A stretch of DNA of 64,000 nt, taken from assembly GCA_903826575.1 (NCBI GenBank), contig CAIKEU010000039.1:1-64000 (forward strand), written 5' to 3'. Below the pieces are notes generated by a model that saw only the letters and a list, made by a program, of their open reading frames with translations, searched no databases and had not been told where the DNA came from. Below are positions 6,912-15,138 of the stretch, in pieces. Origin of the DNA: an uncultured bacterium. Its GTDB lineage: Bacteria > Actinomycetota > Actinomycetes > S36-B12 > CAIYMF01. Both the position numbers and the translations under genes were made by a program. How positions within the stretch are numbered: position 1 is the stretch's first letter; each line of letters starts with the position of its first letter.

Positions 6912-8128
6912 TTTCGGATTTGACCTACAGCGAGACATACCAAAATCCCCAGTGTTAACCAGACGTAGCAGTTTGAGGCGAAGACTCTCGCAAACCAATC
7001 AGAGTCGATCGTGTGATCTGCCATCCGAAATTGCCAGATCAGGTTCGTAGCCATAATCAAGTCCAAGATTGACACCAAGAGCAACGCGACCGGATCTCTC
7101 TTGGCGTTGATCGTTAACGCCACACTTATGACAAGCACCCAAACCCAATGGTGTGTCCAAGAGACGGGTGAAATCAGGAGCGAGGTAGTAGCGAGTGCCG
7201 CCACGGCCCGGATGCGCTCATTCGGATCGGCAATGTCATGCTCTTTCAACGCTCTAAATAGCAGGGCCAAGACGGCGACGGCCGATAGCAACCACAAGGC
7301 CGTAGCCCCTGATCCGTCGCCAACGATCCGAACCCACGCCCCTTTGAGTGATTGGTTCCCGATGTATCCGGCCCAACCTATACGGTCGGTAGCAAAGAGA
7401 GTTCGTGTCCAGTACTCGATGCTGGCCGCAGGAAGTACGACCCCTGCAAGTCCAGTCACCACGGCTACTGTCGCGAGGGTTGTCCACACTGATCGCCAAT
7501 TGCGCTGCCAGATCAAGTACGCAACAAACACCGCGGGTGTCAGCTTGATCGCAATTGCAATCCCGAGAAGCACGCCCTTCGAGCGCCCTTGCACAATCAA
7601 GAGATCAACGCAGACAATCACCATGAGCATTACGTTCACTTGGCCGTAATCAAAGGTTGATTGGAAAGGATCCAGCCTTGTCGCCACCCCTGAGGAACCT
7701 AAGACCAAACAGACGATTCCGAAGCGTCCAAAGAACGCGAGCTGATTGCCGCTTAGACCTCGCGACCACGCTACCCATGTCGTAATCGCTGTAGCCAGAA
7801 ACGAACCGACGAGCAGGCTGAACGCGGCCACCTTAAAGCTCATCAGCGAAAACGGAAGCAAAACTAAGATGGCAAACGGTGGGTACGTAAATGGAAGTTT
7901 CCACTCGGTCACGTAGACGCCATATGGGTTTAGCCCTTGCGCCCTCCAAAGTTCAATGGCATCCCTATAGACGCGGAGATCGAGAAGCGCTGTCGGACTG
8001 AAGTTACGAATCACCCCCCATACGGTGATAAGCCAGCACGCTCCGCCAACGACGGCCAGAACCAAGAGCCCGAGCTTTTGATTGCGAGACAGCGACTTGT
8101 TGTCTTTCTCGTTAACTGCGGAAGACAC
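6896..8128 (-). CDS. GT87/DUF2029 polyprenyl-phosphate-mannose-type glycosyltransferase
   Basis: This is a polytopic membrane protein with about ten hydrophobic spans and the signatures of the GT87 (DUF2029) family: DLRVYRDA with the catalytic-type Asp in the first loop, NPYGVYV, FTYPPFAILVLLPF, FDYGQVNVMLM, GIAIAIKLTPAVFVAYL and GNQSLKG. Family members in actinobacteria transfer mannose or arabinose from a lipid-phosphate donor to cell-envelope glycans on the outer side of the membrane. The frame is open to 8326 (TTG), but those first codons do not look like this family and cover a recombinase-like HTH in another frame. The GTG at 8128 or 8170 is therefore more likely. It is the only intact enzyme gene among the cargo. 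Confidence 0.7.
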   Translation of the reverse strand: MSSAVNEKDNKSLSRNQKLGLLVLAVVGGACWLITVWGVIRNFSPTALLDLRVYRDAIELWRAQGLNPYGVYVTEWKLPFTYPPFAILVLLPFSLMSFKVAAFSLLVGSFLATAITTWVAWSRGLSGNQLAFFGRFGIVCLVLGSSGVATRLDPFQSTFDYGQVNVMLMVIVCVDLLIVQGRSKGVLLGIAIAIKLTPAVFVAYLIWQRNWRSVWTTLATVAVVTGLAGVVLPAASIEYWTRTLFATDRIGWAGYIGNQSLKGAWVRIVGDGSGATALWLLSAVAVLALLFRALKEHDIADPNERIRAVAALATTSLLISPVSWTHHWVWVLVISVALTINAKRDPVALLLVSILDLIMATNLIWQFRMADHTIDSDWFARVFASNCYVWLTLGILVCLAVGQIRKETAE

Positions 8129-8525
8129 AAGAAATGATAACCCGGCCCAGACGGCTAATGAGCGAATCACTTCGCCGTGAGGTTTGTCCTTGATTTTGAT
8201 CGCGGGCGGGAAGTTGTTCTGATCGAGTGGGTATTGGCGGATGACGTTCAGCTGAGTCGCAAAGGAGTCACGCACTTTTAACCTCCCGGTAAACGCTCGC
8301 TCGACTGACGCCGAGGATTCGCGCAACAGTTGGACACGTCGTGTTCACGTGCCTCGTACATCGATAGTGCGAGTAAACGTTTCTCTTCCGTCCACGCTCC
8401 AGCGGGCCGAACATTGTGTGAGGAGTTACCCCTGTTGCAGAGGGAACCACGGACGGTTGTTTATAGCGCGCAATTCCGGTGGTCTGCGTGGTAATTTCAC
8501 GCGCATCACACACAACGGGGGAGTA
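8129..8525. other. Divergent intergenic stretch
   Basis: This region separates the GT87 gene (minus) from the helical-repeat gene (plus) and must hold both promoters; I cannot assign hexamers with confidence. It also contains a possible recombinase HTH remnant (8268-8336). A good ribosome site, GGGGGAG, lies at its right end (8517-8523). Confidence 0.35.
8268..8336 (-). pseudogene. Possible C-terminal HTH remnant of a serine recombinase
   Basis: The minus-strand frame ends with CPTVARILGVSRASVYREVK. This matches the DNA-binding helix-turn-helix that closes Hin/resolvase recombinases (pattern SVAxIARxLGVSRxTVYRxL). No catalytic domain is found upstream in any frame. At 22 residues the match could be chance. 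It is recorded because it lies inside a mobile element. Confidence 0.3.
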
Positions 8526-8966
8526 ATGGTCGAACAAAACAATGAAGGTCCATGGGATGCCGAATGTTGGACTCTAGTGGAAAAGATTCGTGTCAGTGAC
8601 GATATTGATTTCGTGCTGTCCCATGTTGAGCACCCGGACTCTCCGGTGCGTCTCAAGGTGGCCGGCTGGTTCGATTTGGGTGATGCACACTGGCGATCGC
8701 ACAACCTCGACCCCAGTATGTCTCCGTTGCCTAGTCACGCGCCGATGCCCGACGATGTCGCTGCCATTTTGATTCGTGACACTGATTCAAGAGTGGCCAC
8801 TAGTGCAGCATTGCGGGTCAACGATCTAGCACTCTTGATAGACGTAGCGCTCGACGCGAGTGCCAATTCTGACCTTTCTGAGTGCGCGATGAAGCGGATC
8901 GTCACCTTGGATGGCCTTGATGCGTTTCTAGCCACCTCTGGTGATCTGCGTTCGACGCGCGGGTAA
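8526..8966 (+). CDS. HEAT/LRV-like helical repeat protein, unknown function
   Basis: The protein has 146 residues with ATG at 8526, supported by GGGGGAG two bases upstream. The N-terminus is acidic. The second half reads VAAILIRDTDSRVATSAALRVNDLALLIDVALD, like the DxDxxVRxxAxxR units of HEAT or leucine-rich-variant repeats that form a right-handed solenoid for protein contacts. Its 3' end overlaps the integrase frame by 26 bases in another phase. Enzymatic motifs are absent. It could be an element-specific partner of the integrase, or a host-interaction protein. The family assignment is tentative. Confidence 0.5.
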   Translation: MVEQNNEGPWDAECWTLVEKIRVSDDIDFVLSHVEHPDSPVRLKVAGWFDLGDAHWRSHNLDPSMSPLPSHAPMPDDVAAILIRDTDSRVATSAALRVNDLALLIDVALDASANSDLSECAMKRIVTLDGLDAFLATSGDLRSTRG

Positions 8967-9570
8967 ACCGTCGCCTCCACCAAGTACTTACACAACCGCA
9001 GAGTTGGCAACGATTCGAAATCATGTGTATCGCTCGGACCACGCACTCGCCCACGCGTTCATGCTGAGTTTGCATGGGCTGCGAAGGTCAGAAGTCCTCG
9101 GTCTTCGATTCGAGGACTTCTCACAAGAAGGATGGGTCACCATCGCTCGTTCTCGTCCCCCATCATCAAGAAAGCAGATAACGACGGAAGATACGAAGTC
9201 CAAAGCGTCCCGCAGAACGATCAAGATCGACGAAGAGACCCTCTCTGCCATCATGCGTGACAGCGCTCGACGAGGGACACAGGAGGGTTTTGTGGCGGTG
9301 GACGAAGCGGGAGGACCCATCTCGTCGGATCGCTACACAGACCTTTGGAGATCACTAGTGGCTGAAACGGGCTTACCGGTGCACAACTTCCTTGTCTTGA
9401 GGCGATCGGTGGAGACTGCGATGAGGGACAGCGGCGTGCCCATTCACATCAGCGCAGCAGTTATGGGCCACAGCGAACTGATGTCGATGAAGCACTACAC
9501 AGCCGCACACCAGGAGCGAATCGACACGGCCCACGAGTCCATGAACGCATTGTTGGACCGAAGCGTGTGA
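8941..9570 (+). CDS. Tyrosine recombinase/integrase, short (catalytic domain only)
   Basis: The 209 codons cover only the catalytic domain of a phage-type integrase. The first Arg is in LSLHGLRRSEVLGL, the beta-hairpin Lys is in TKSKASRRTIKI, the second Arg is in VLRRSVETAMRDSGVP, the His is in AVMGHSELMSMKHY, and the nucleophile Tyr is in MKHYTAAH. The usual His of box II (HxLR) is Leu here (LVLR). The N-terminal core-binding and arm-binding domains are missing: the frame is closed by a TAG at 8929 just before the GTG start. It ends 67 bases from the right att copy, as expected for an element integrase. It is either a truncated remnant or a minimal recombinase. Confidence 0.75.
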   Translation: MICVRRAGKPSPPPSTYTTAELATIRNHVYRSDHALAHAFMLSLHGLRRSEVLGLRFEDFSQEGWVTIARSRPPSSRKQITTEDTKSKASRRTIKIDEETLSAIMRDSARRGTQEGFVAVDEAGGPISSDRYTDLWRSLVAETGLPVHNFLVLRRSVETAMRDSGVPIHISAAVMGHSELMSMKHYTAAHQERIDTAHESMNALLDRSV

Positions 9571-9587
9571 CACGAATGTGACACGAA
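9566..9587. repeat. Two 11-bp tandem repeats near the right att site
   Basis: TGTGACACGAA occurs twice in tandem (9566-9576 and 9577-9587) across the integrase stop codon. It shares the core GTGACACG with the five-copy array at the other end of the element. A role as arm-type sites for recombination is inferred. Confidence 0.6.
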
Positions 9588-9637
9588 ATTTGCTGTACAT
9601 CGCTGGGTTCTGCGTTTCCGCAGGTCAGACCGGTCTT

Positions 9638-9684
9638 TCTTGCTCCTGCGCCTGGATTCGAACCAGGAACCGCCCGATTAACAG
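9638..9684 (-). repeat. attR-like direct repeat within tRNA-Asn
   Basis: This copy is identical over 47 bp to 3375-3421. It forms the 3' portion of the intact tRNA-Asn gene and marks the right boundary of the integrated element. Confidence 0.9.
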
Positions 9685-9714
9685 TCGGGAGCTCTGCCGT
9701 TGAGCTACGCAGGA
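9643..9714 (-). tRNA. tRNA-Asn (GTT anticodon)
   Basis: Read on the minus strand, the 72-nt gene folds as a complete cloverleaf. The acceptor stem is TCCTGCG/CGCAGGA with discriminator G, the D stem is GCTC/GAGC, the anticodon stem is CCCGA/TCGGG around loop CTGTTAA (anticodon GTT), and the T arm is CCTGG-TTCGAAT-CCAGG. CCA is not encoded in full. It is the integration target of the neighbouring element and lies downstream of the dnaG operon. Confidence 0.95.
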
Positions 9715-9831
9715 TCACTAGCACGTTCGCTAACACTGCCCACATTCCGCGAGCAGCCAGATGAGGATAGCAATAGCGGGTCGGGTCACAGAAATCGACC
9801 GGCCCTTGCGGGTGAAATTCACCGAGCGCGG

Positions 9832-10320
9832 CTAAACCCCAAGGGATGTTCGCAGCGTGGCTAGGGCCGCGTCGACCCGCTCGCGAACGTCAGGATCGGA
9901 CGAGTCGACTCCTGAGTCGAAGACCACCGACCAGCGAAAGTCCGTCTCCCCCGGCACGCGACGAGCCACGAGACGCGCTCCTCGATCCCCGTCCACTGCC
10001 ACATGATGTTGGACGACGATTGATGCCATCACCTGCTCGCGCACAACCGCTCCTAGGACCTCGAACTCGCCTTGGATCGGGACCTTGATGAGCCGTGGCG
10101 ATCCTCCCGCGACTTCCTGATATGCCACCTCGGCGAAGGTATCCGGCCAGGTGACACGCAGAATCAAATCCCACGAGAGCTCGGCTGGCTCAAAACCCTC
10201 GGGCAGAAGTAGCTCAGCCTCCGTCGCGGCGAGCCACGACGAGCCACTTGGCGCCCACGCCAAGATTCGCCTGCCAGATGCCCGCGCTTTCAATTCAGCG
10301 GGAATACGCTTTCGCATCAC
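9832..10320 (-). CDS. Conserved actinobacterial hypothetical protein downstream of dnaG
   Basis: The product has 162 residues with no signal peptide or membrane span. Segments such as KRIPAELKARASGRRILAWAP and then SGSSWLAATEAELLLP look like a small beta-rich PH-like fold. Its ATG overlaps the dnaG stop by 4 bases, so it is coupled to dnaG. Genes of this type often sit between dnaG and tRNA-Asn in actinobacteria; their role is unknown. Confidence 0.65.
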   Translation of the reverse strand: MMRKRIPAELKARASGRRILAWAPSGSSWLAATEAELLLPEGFEPAELSWDLILRVTWPDTFAEVAYQEVAGGSPRLIKVPIQGEFEVLGAVVREQVMASIVVQHHVAVDGDRGARLVARRVPGETDFRWSVVFDSGVDSSDPDVRERVDAALATLRTSLGV

Positions 10321-12203
10321 GTGTTCGACACCTGCTCACGCAAGCCGCGTCGATACGCCTCTAGAGCCAACACATCGGCGAACAGCGCTTGGTACGTGTC
10401 AGGGTCGGACGTCGGCTCAACTCGTTGAAGCCGCGCCTTCACATCGGTGATCCGACGCGAGGCATCAATCTCGAGCAGACGTGCCAACACCGATTGTGCG
10501 TACCGGTAGTCAATGTTCATCGCCGGGATCGGGTCGACAGCCAATTCGTGAACCACAGAGCGAACAGCATCGTCCGGGCAGGCAGCCAACACCGCATCAA
10601 GCCACGCGCGTCCGTCGAGGCCCGAGGCAGCACCGCCTGCATCAACGATGGCTTCGTGAACGGCTCGATACGCCGGCGCGCGGAAGGCATCCGATTCAAG
10701 CGCATCAACCCACGTGCCAGCCACCAGTGGGTGCTGAAGTGACACCTTCAATGCTTCACGCTCAACGGAGGCCACTGCATCACGCGGATCAGGACGAGGC
10801 AGGCGCGCAGTCGTCTGGCCGTCCTCATTCGTGGTGGATGTCGGAACGGCTGGACGCACAGGCGCGGCGGGCTGCGATCGGCCAGCTGATTGCACAGCCC
10901 GCGACACTTCCTCAACGGGCATGCCAAGCCAGCCGGCGAGCATCCGCGAATACTCCGGCCGCAAAGCCTGATCACGAATCCCCGCAACAACAGGAGCAGC
11001 AGCCCGTAAGCCGGCGACACGCCCCTCGGCTCGATCTAGGTCATGCCCGGCAAGCGCGGCCTTAATCGCGAATTCAAACAGCGGAACTCGCCCATCGATC
11101 AACGCCTGCACAGCCTCAGGCCCACGAGCAATGCGCAGCTCACACGGATCCATGCCGTTGGGCTCAATTGCGACGAACGTCTGCGCAGTAAACCGCTGAT
11201 CCTCAGCAAATGCACGCAACGCCGCCTTCTGCCCTGCTGCGTCTCCATCGAAGGTGAACACCACATGGCCGGTAAAGGTGTCGTCATCCATCAGGAGGCG
11301 GCGCAGGATCTTGATGTGGTCGGTGCCGAATGACGTGCCACAGGTGGCGACGGCTGTCTCCACGCCCGAAAGGTGTGCGGCCATAACGTCCGTGTAGCCC
11401 TCGACGATCACGGCCTGCTGCTTCTTCGCAATCTCTTTGCGTGCGAGGTCGAGTCCGTAGAGCACTTGGCTCTTCTTATAGAGAGGTGTCTCTGGCGTGT
11501 TCAGATACTTCGGGCCTTCATCATCGTCACGAAGCTTGCGGGCACCGAAACCAACGACATCCCCAGACAGATCGCGGATTGGCCACATGAGTCGGCCGCG
11601 GAAACGGTCGTAGAGCCCACGCTGTCCGCCGCGGACAGCGAGCCCCGCCTCAACGATCAGATCGTCACTGAACCCTTTGGAACGCAAATGCCCGATCAAC
11701 ACATCCCAGCCAACCGGTGCGTAGCCAACTCCGAAGTGGCTAGCCGCATCACGATCAAAGCCACGCTCAGTCAGGAACGTGCGTCCGATCTCTCCCTCGG
11801 GAGTGGCCAGGCGTGAGACGAAGAACTCGGCAGTGATCTTGTTTGCCTCGATCAGCTTGGTGCGATTCGAAGCCTGACGACCGGGCGTCGCCGTACCCTC
11901 GACGTAGCGAAGAGTGATGCCGTAGCGGCCCGCGAGCTTCTCGACCGCCTCACTGAACGAGAGGTGATCCATCTTGCGCAAGAAGCCGATCACATCACCA
12001 CCCTCGCCACAGCCAAAGCAGTACCAGGCACCTTTGGACGGGCTGACGTTGAAGGATGGGCTTCGCTCGTCATGGAATGGGCACAAGCCCTTGAGCGATC
12101 CCCCTCCTGCTGATTTGAGGGTGACGTAATCGCGGATCACCTCGTCGATCCCCGCCTTTTCGCGCACGAGAGCAACATCCTCGTCACGAATTCGGCCAGC
12201 CAT
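10317..12203 (-). CDS. dnaG: DNA primase
   Basis: The 628-residue primase makes RNA primers at the replication fork. A CHC2-type zinc-binding domain at the N-terminus shows CPFHDE (Cys41, His44) and CFGC (Cys62, Cys65). The RNA-polymerase core and TOPRIM domain follow, with VIVEGYTDVMAAH near 260 and the acidic DGDAAG near 320. The C-terminal third is the less conserved helicase-interacting region. Length matches the actinobacterial family. The start MAGRIRDEDV is the usual N-terminus. It is cotranscribed with the gene at 9832. Confidence 0.97.
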   Translation of the reverse strand: MAGRIRDEDVALVREKAGIDEVIRDYVTLKSAGGGSLKGLCPFHDERSPSFNVSPSKGAWYCFGCGEGGDVIGFLRKMDHLSFSEAVEKLAGRYGITLRYVEGTATPGRQASNRTKLIEANKITAEFFVSRLATPEGEIGRTFLTERGFDRDAASHFGVGYAPVGWDVLIGHLRSKGFSDDLIVEAGLAVRGGQRGLYDRFRGRLMWPIRDLSGDVVGFGARKLRDDDEGPKYLNTPETPLYKKSQVLYGLDLARKEIAKKQQAVIVEGYTDVMAAHLSGVETAVATCGTSFGTDHIKILRRLLMDDDTFTGHVVFTFDGDAAGQKAALRAFAEDQRFTAQTFVAIEPNGMDPCELRIARGPEAVQALIDGRVPLFEFAIKAALAGHDLDRAEGRVAGLRAAAPVVAGIRDQALRPEYSRMLAGWLGMPVEEVSRAVQSAGRSQPAAPVRPAVPTSTTNEDGQTTARLPRPDPRDAVASVEREALKVSLQHPLVAGTWVDALESDAFRAPAYRAVHEAIVDAGGAASGLDGRAWLDAVLAACPDDAVRSVVHELAVDPIPAMNIDYRYAQSVLARLLEIDASRRITDVKARLQRVEPTSDPDTYQALFADVLALEAYRRGLREQVSNT

Positions 12204-12354
12204 ACCCTGATCCTACGGAGGTTCGGCAACACTGACGAATGCTCATTCACAATCGCTGCAGATACTAGATAAGCCCTTATGATCTTGGCTGGCGTGAGCG
12301 GTTGCGTTCGCACTAGCCCGCGGGCTTGTAATGACGACAGCGATATCAACGGGC

Positions 12355-13089
12355 TTATCGACGACGCTCGACAGGCACGTCAGGGTTAGGCGACTGCCCG
12401 GGGATAGCACCGGTCGCTGCATCCGTCACAGACACAGCTTTTCGCGGTGCGTGACCCATGAGGCTTGCCTGACGAGCATGTGGTGGCATCTGACATCCGA
12501 TTCGAGTGTGCTCGGTGACCCCAGTGGTGTCTGGTCGACGAGCTCGATAAAGCACGTGAGGCGCCCACCATTGAAGGCCCGCGTCGGGATGGTTAAAAGT
12601 TCCCGAGTAAGACATTCCGAGCCGTTGCATCACCGCCTGCGACTGGATATTCGCCGGAACCGTGTACGACACAACTTCATCGAGATCGAGTTCACTGAAG
12701 GCGAAAGCGAGTGAGGCGTTGGCAGCCTCAGTGGCGATGCCCAGCCCCCACCAATCCGGCAACAATCTCCAACCCAGCTCAACCAATGGTTGACCATGCT
12801 CGAACGGCATCGCATATCGCGGCTGCGCCAGCCCAACGAAACCAGCAAATGCGCATGTTCCACGTTCAGATGCGCGCACGTCAACCGCCCAGAAGGTGTA
12901 GCCATGCCGCTGATGATGATCATCAAGCCGAGCCATAAACCCGTCGGTCTGGGCGTCCGTCATCGGCGATGGGAACCACCGCATGACGCGGGGATCAGCA
13001 TTCATCCGAGCGAACGGCGCACGGTCTGAGTCCTGCCAGGCCCGCAAAAACAGCCGAGGCGTCACCAACTCGTGCTTCACAAATACCAA
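12355..13089 (-). CDS. GNAT acetyltransferase, RimJ/RimL-like
   Basis: The first 180 residues form a GNAT acyltransferase of the RimJ/RimL type, starting LVTPRLFLRAWQDSDRAPF, with the acetyl-CoA loop region LLPDWWGLGIATEAANASLAFAF and the late motif NIQSQAVMQRLGM. These proteins acetylate ribosomal proteins or small amines; the substrate here is unknown. About 60 extra residues of low-complexity, Pro/Arg-rich character follow the domain end (HVLYRARRP). That is longer than the family norm and could come from loss of the original stop codon. It lies between dnaG and dgt. Confidence 0.75.
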   Translation of the reverse strand: MVFVKHELVTPRLFLRAWQDSDRAPFARMNADPRVMRWFPSPMTDAQTDGFMARLDDHHQRHGYTFWAVDVRASERGTCAFAGFVGLAQPRYAMPFEHGQPLVELGWRLLPDWWGLGIATEAANASLAFAFSELDLDEVVSYTVPANIQSQAVMQRLGMSYSGTFNHPDAGLQWWAPHVLYRARRPDTTGVTEHTRIGCQMPPHARQASLMGHAPRKAVSVTDAATGAIPGQSPNPDVPVERRR

Positions 13090-13140
13090 TTCCCCCGTAA
13101 GTCACCGCCTACGGATCGTTTCAGACGGCTAACACCATGA

Positions 13141-14409
13141 TCAACCGGCCGAACGGTTGACCCACGCCATCACACTTCGATCAGTCAGACTTGCAACCTG
13201 ATCGACGACAACGCGTAACCGACTCGTGTCATCGGGGGCCTTCTCGTATAGATCATGAAACACCAGGTCAAGATCGTTTGTCGAATCCACCATGAGGGTC
13301 TTTACCAATTCATGGATAACTTCGCGCTGTTGCGCGTAAATAGCCTCTGCTCCAGCCCGCTGCATCACCCACAGATTCGCAATGGCTTTGAGCACGGCCA
13401 CCTCCATCCGCTGCTCGCGCGGCACGATCAGGCTCGCCCCATAACGCGTTAGCCGCCCAGGGCCAAACTCTGCCCGGGTGGCCTCATCAGCGGCCGTGCA
13501 CAGCCGGCCGATCAGCGATGACGTCATATCTTTCAGCGCAGCAAGATCGCGCAGCGATCCGTCGTAACCCGCAGGCCACCACGGCAGCACGACGAGCCGA
13601 TCAAGTGCCGCCGACAGCTCACCTGCCTCAGCGTCAGCGGCATACCAGCCAGCTACGTCGAGGAGCCCCTCCGGGTCATGAGCCCGGCCAGCCCCCGGCA
13701 ACGCGCGAACGTCCAAATGCCCGCTGACGATCGCATCTTCGAGGTCGTGGACGGAGTAGGCCACATCGTCAGCCCAATCCATCACCTGGGCTTCAAAACA
13801 CGTCTGACCATCCGGTGCGCCGGCGCGTAGCCAGGTAAACACGTCGAGATCATCGTCGTACACACCAAACTTGCGCGTTCCCTCATGTCGCGGCCACGGA
13901 TACTTCGTAGACGCATCGAGCACGGCTCTAGTGAGATTGAGCCCCGCCGGCTGATCGGGACGAGCAGTGCCCTCGCGCCCGAACGTCTTGGCCTCAAGCC
14001 GGGTGAGCAGTCGCAACGACTGCGCATTACCTTCGAAACCACCGATGTCGGCGGCGATCTCGTTCAAGGCATCTTCACCATTGTGACCAAACGGTGGGTG
14101 GCCAAGGTCGTGCGAGAGGCAGGCCGCCTCAACGAGATCCGGGTCGCAGCCAAGGGATGCACCGAGTTCGCGACCGATCTGCGCACACTCAAGCGAGTGC
14201 GTCAGTCTCGTGCGCAGGAAGTCGTCTTCACCTGCAATGACTTGGGTTTTCGCAGCCAGCCGTCGCAATCCTGCAGAATGCAGTACTCGCGCGCGATCGC
14301 GAGCGAAGGACGAGCGTCCAGGCCTTTTGTTTTCTTCCGGGATCCAGCGTTCCTGATCACCATCCGAGTAAGCACTCATAGACGTTTCGTCACCGCCCTC
14401 ACTCGTCAT
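13141..14409 (-). CDS. dgt: Deoxyguanosinetriphosphate triphosphohydrolase-like protein
   Basis: The 422-residue HD-domain protein has the metal site His71 (LTHSLE), His100-Asp101 (SHDLGHPPFGHNG) and a later Asp in DDVAYSVHDLED. Enzymes of this family hydrolyse dNTPs to the nucleoside and tripolyphosphate, controlling the dNTP pool. Its place near dnaG is usual in actinobacteria. The start overlaps the stop of the upstream gene at 14406 by 4 bases, so the pair is coupled. Confidence 0.93.
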   Translation of the reverse strand: MTSEGGDETSMSAYSDGDQERWIPEENKRPGRSSFARDRARVLHSAGLRRLAAKTQVIAGEDDFLRTRLTHSLECAQIGRELGASLGCDPDLVEAACLSHDLGHPPFGHNGEDALNEIAADIGGFEGNAQSLRLLTRLEAKTFGREGTARPDQPAGLNLTRAVLDASTKYPWPRHEGTRKFGVYDDDLDVFTWLRAGAPDGQTCFEAQVMDWADDVAYSVHDLEDAIVSGHLDVRALPGAGRAHDPEGLLDVAGWYAADAEAGELSAALDRLVVLPWWPAGYDGSLRDLAALKDMTSSLIGRLCTAADEATRAEFGPGRLTRYGASLIVPREQRMEVAVLKAIANLWVMQRAGAEAIYAQQREVIHELVKTLMVDSTNDLDLVFHDLYEKAPDDTSRLRVVVDQVASLTDRSVMAWVNRSAG

Positions 14410-15110
14410 GATGCATTCACAATCTGCGTTACATCGCGTCGCTCAACAAGCCAGAAGTAGAGCAACCCACCCGTCTCACGCACGACGTAATCAAAGGTGA
14501 GCGCCGAGCCATCGCCCGATTGCGTAGGCGAGCCGTGAGCGTCAATGCCGAGTGCGCGCGCCATCGCCAGCGAGCGGGCCGTATGGGCGGGATCAGTGAC
14601 GATGGTTGCCGACGTCCATCCCTTGGCCTGCATGACATGAGCTACAGCTTGCAAACTCGACAGGGTGTCGCGCCCGGTAGGCACCGCGGTGATATCGCCA
14701 CGCGGGATGCCCTGCTTCACGAGCCAATCCTTACCCGCCTGAGCCTCAGTGGTCTTATCCCCCGACTTCTTGCCACCGACGGTGGTGATGTGCGGGGTGA
14801 TCTGCTCGTTGTAAACCGCAGCCGCATGGCTGAGTCGCGCCTCCAACACCGGGCTCGGTTTACCCCAGAATTGCGCGGCGCCAAGCACGATGCTCGTATC
14901 GGTAACGGTTCGATCATCGTTACGTGCGGCATAGAGCACGTTAATTAACGCAGCCGCAGGCACTGCAATGAGCGCGACGAGAAGTAGACCGACAATCCAT
15001 CCAAAGAATCGTCGCACCGGATGCCGGCGCTTTGGTTCGTCTACCACTCCTACATCCTCGCTGATCCCACCCACAGTCAGCGAGTCAGACCCACCTTCAT
15101 ACGTCCACAC
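14406..15110 (-). CDS. ElyC/SanA/YdcF-family (DUF218) membrane protein
   Basis: The product has 234 residues. A basic N-terminal segment and one transmembrane helix (about 36-57, FGWIVGLLLVALIAVPAAALI) precede a DUF218 domain. The domain shows DTSIVLGAAQ, ARLSHAAAVY, TEAQAGKDWL, DTLSSLQ and IVTDPAHTARSLAMAR. Relatives in enterobacteria (SanA, ElyC, YdcF) are linked to envelope integrity and undecaprenyl-phosphate metabolism; the exact reaction is unknown. The first 17 codons are weak and the true start may be an internal GTG. It precedes dgt with a 4-base overlap. Confidence 0.75.
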   Translation of the reverse strand: MWTYEGGSDSLTVGGISEDVGVVDEPKRRHPVRRFFGWIVGLLLVALIAVPAAALINVLYAARNDDRTVTDTSIVLGAAQFWGKPSPVLEARLSHAAAVYNEQITPHITTVGGKKSGDKTTEAQAGKDWLVKQGIPRGDITAVPTGRDTLSSLQAVAHVMQAKGWTSATIVTDPAHTARSLAMARALGIDAHGSPTQSGDGSALTFDYVVRETGGLLYFWLVERRDVTQIVNAS

Positions 15111-15138
15111 GTCTCAGCGGAACGAAGGGAGATATCAA

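Larger units (their letters stand above)
3375..9684. mobile_element. Integrated element at the tRNA-Asn 3' end
   Basis: A 47-bp stretch covering the 3' part of tRNA-Asn (anticodon loop through to just past the discriminator base) is perfectly repeated at 3375-3421 and 9638-9684. The right copy belongs to the intact tRNA gene; the left copy is the displaced 3' end. Between them lie a tyrosine integrase (8941-9570) next to the intact tRNA, short repeats just inside both ends, and cargo unlike the surrounding housekeeping genes. No replication or conjugation gene is seen. Several cargo genes are broken, so the element looks old and probably immobile on its own. Confidence 0.85.
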
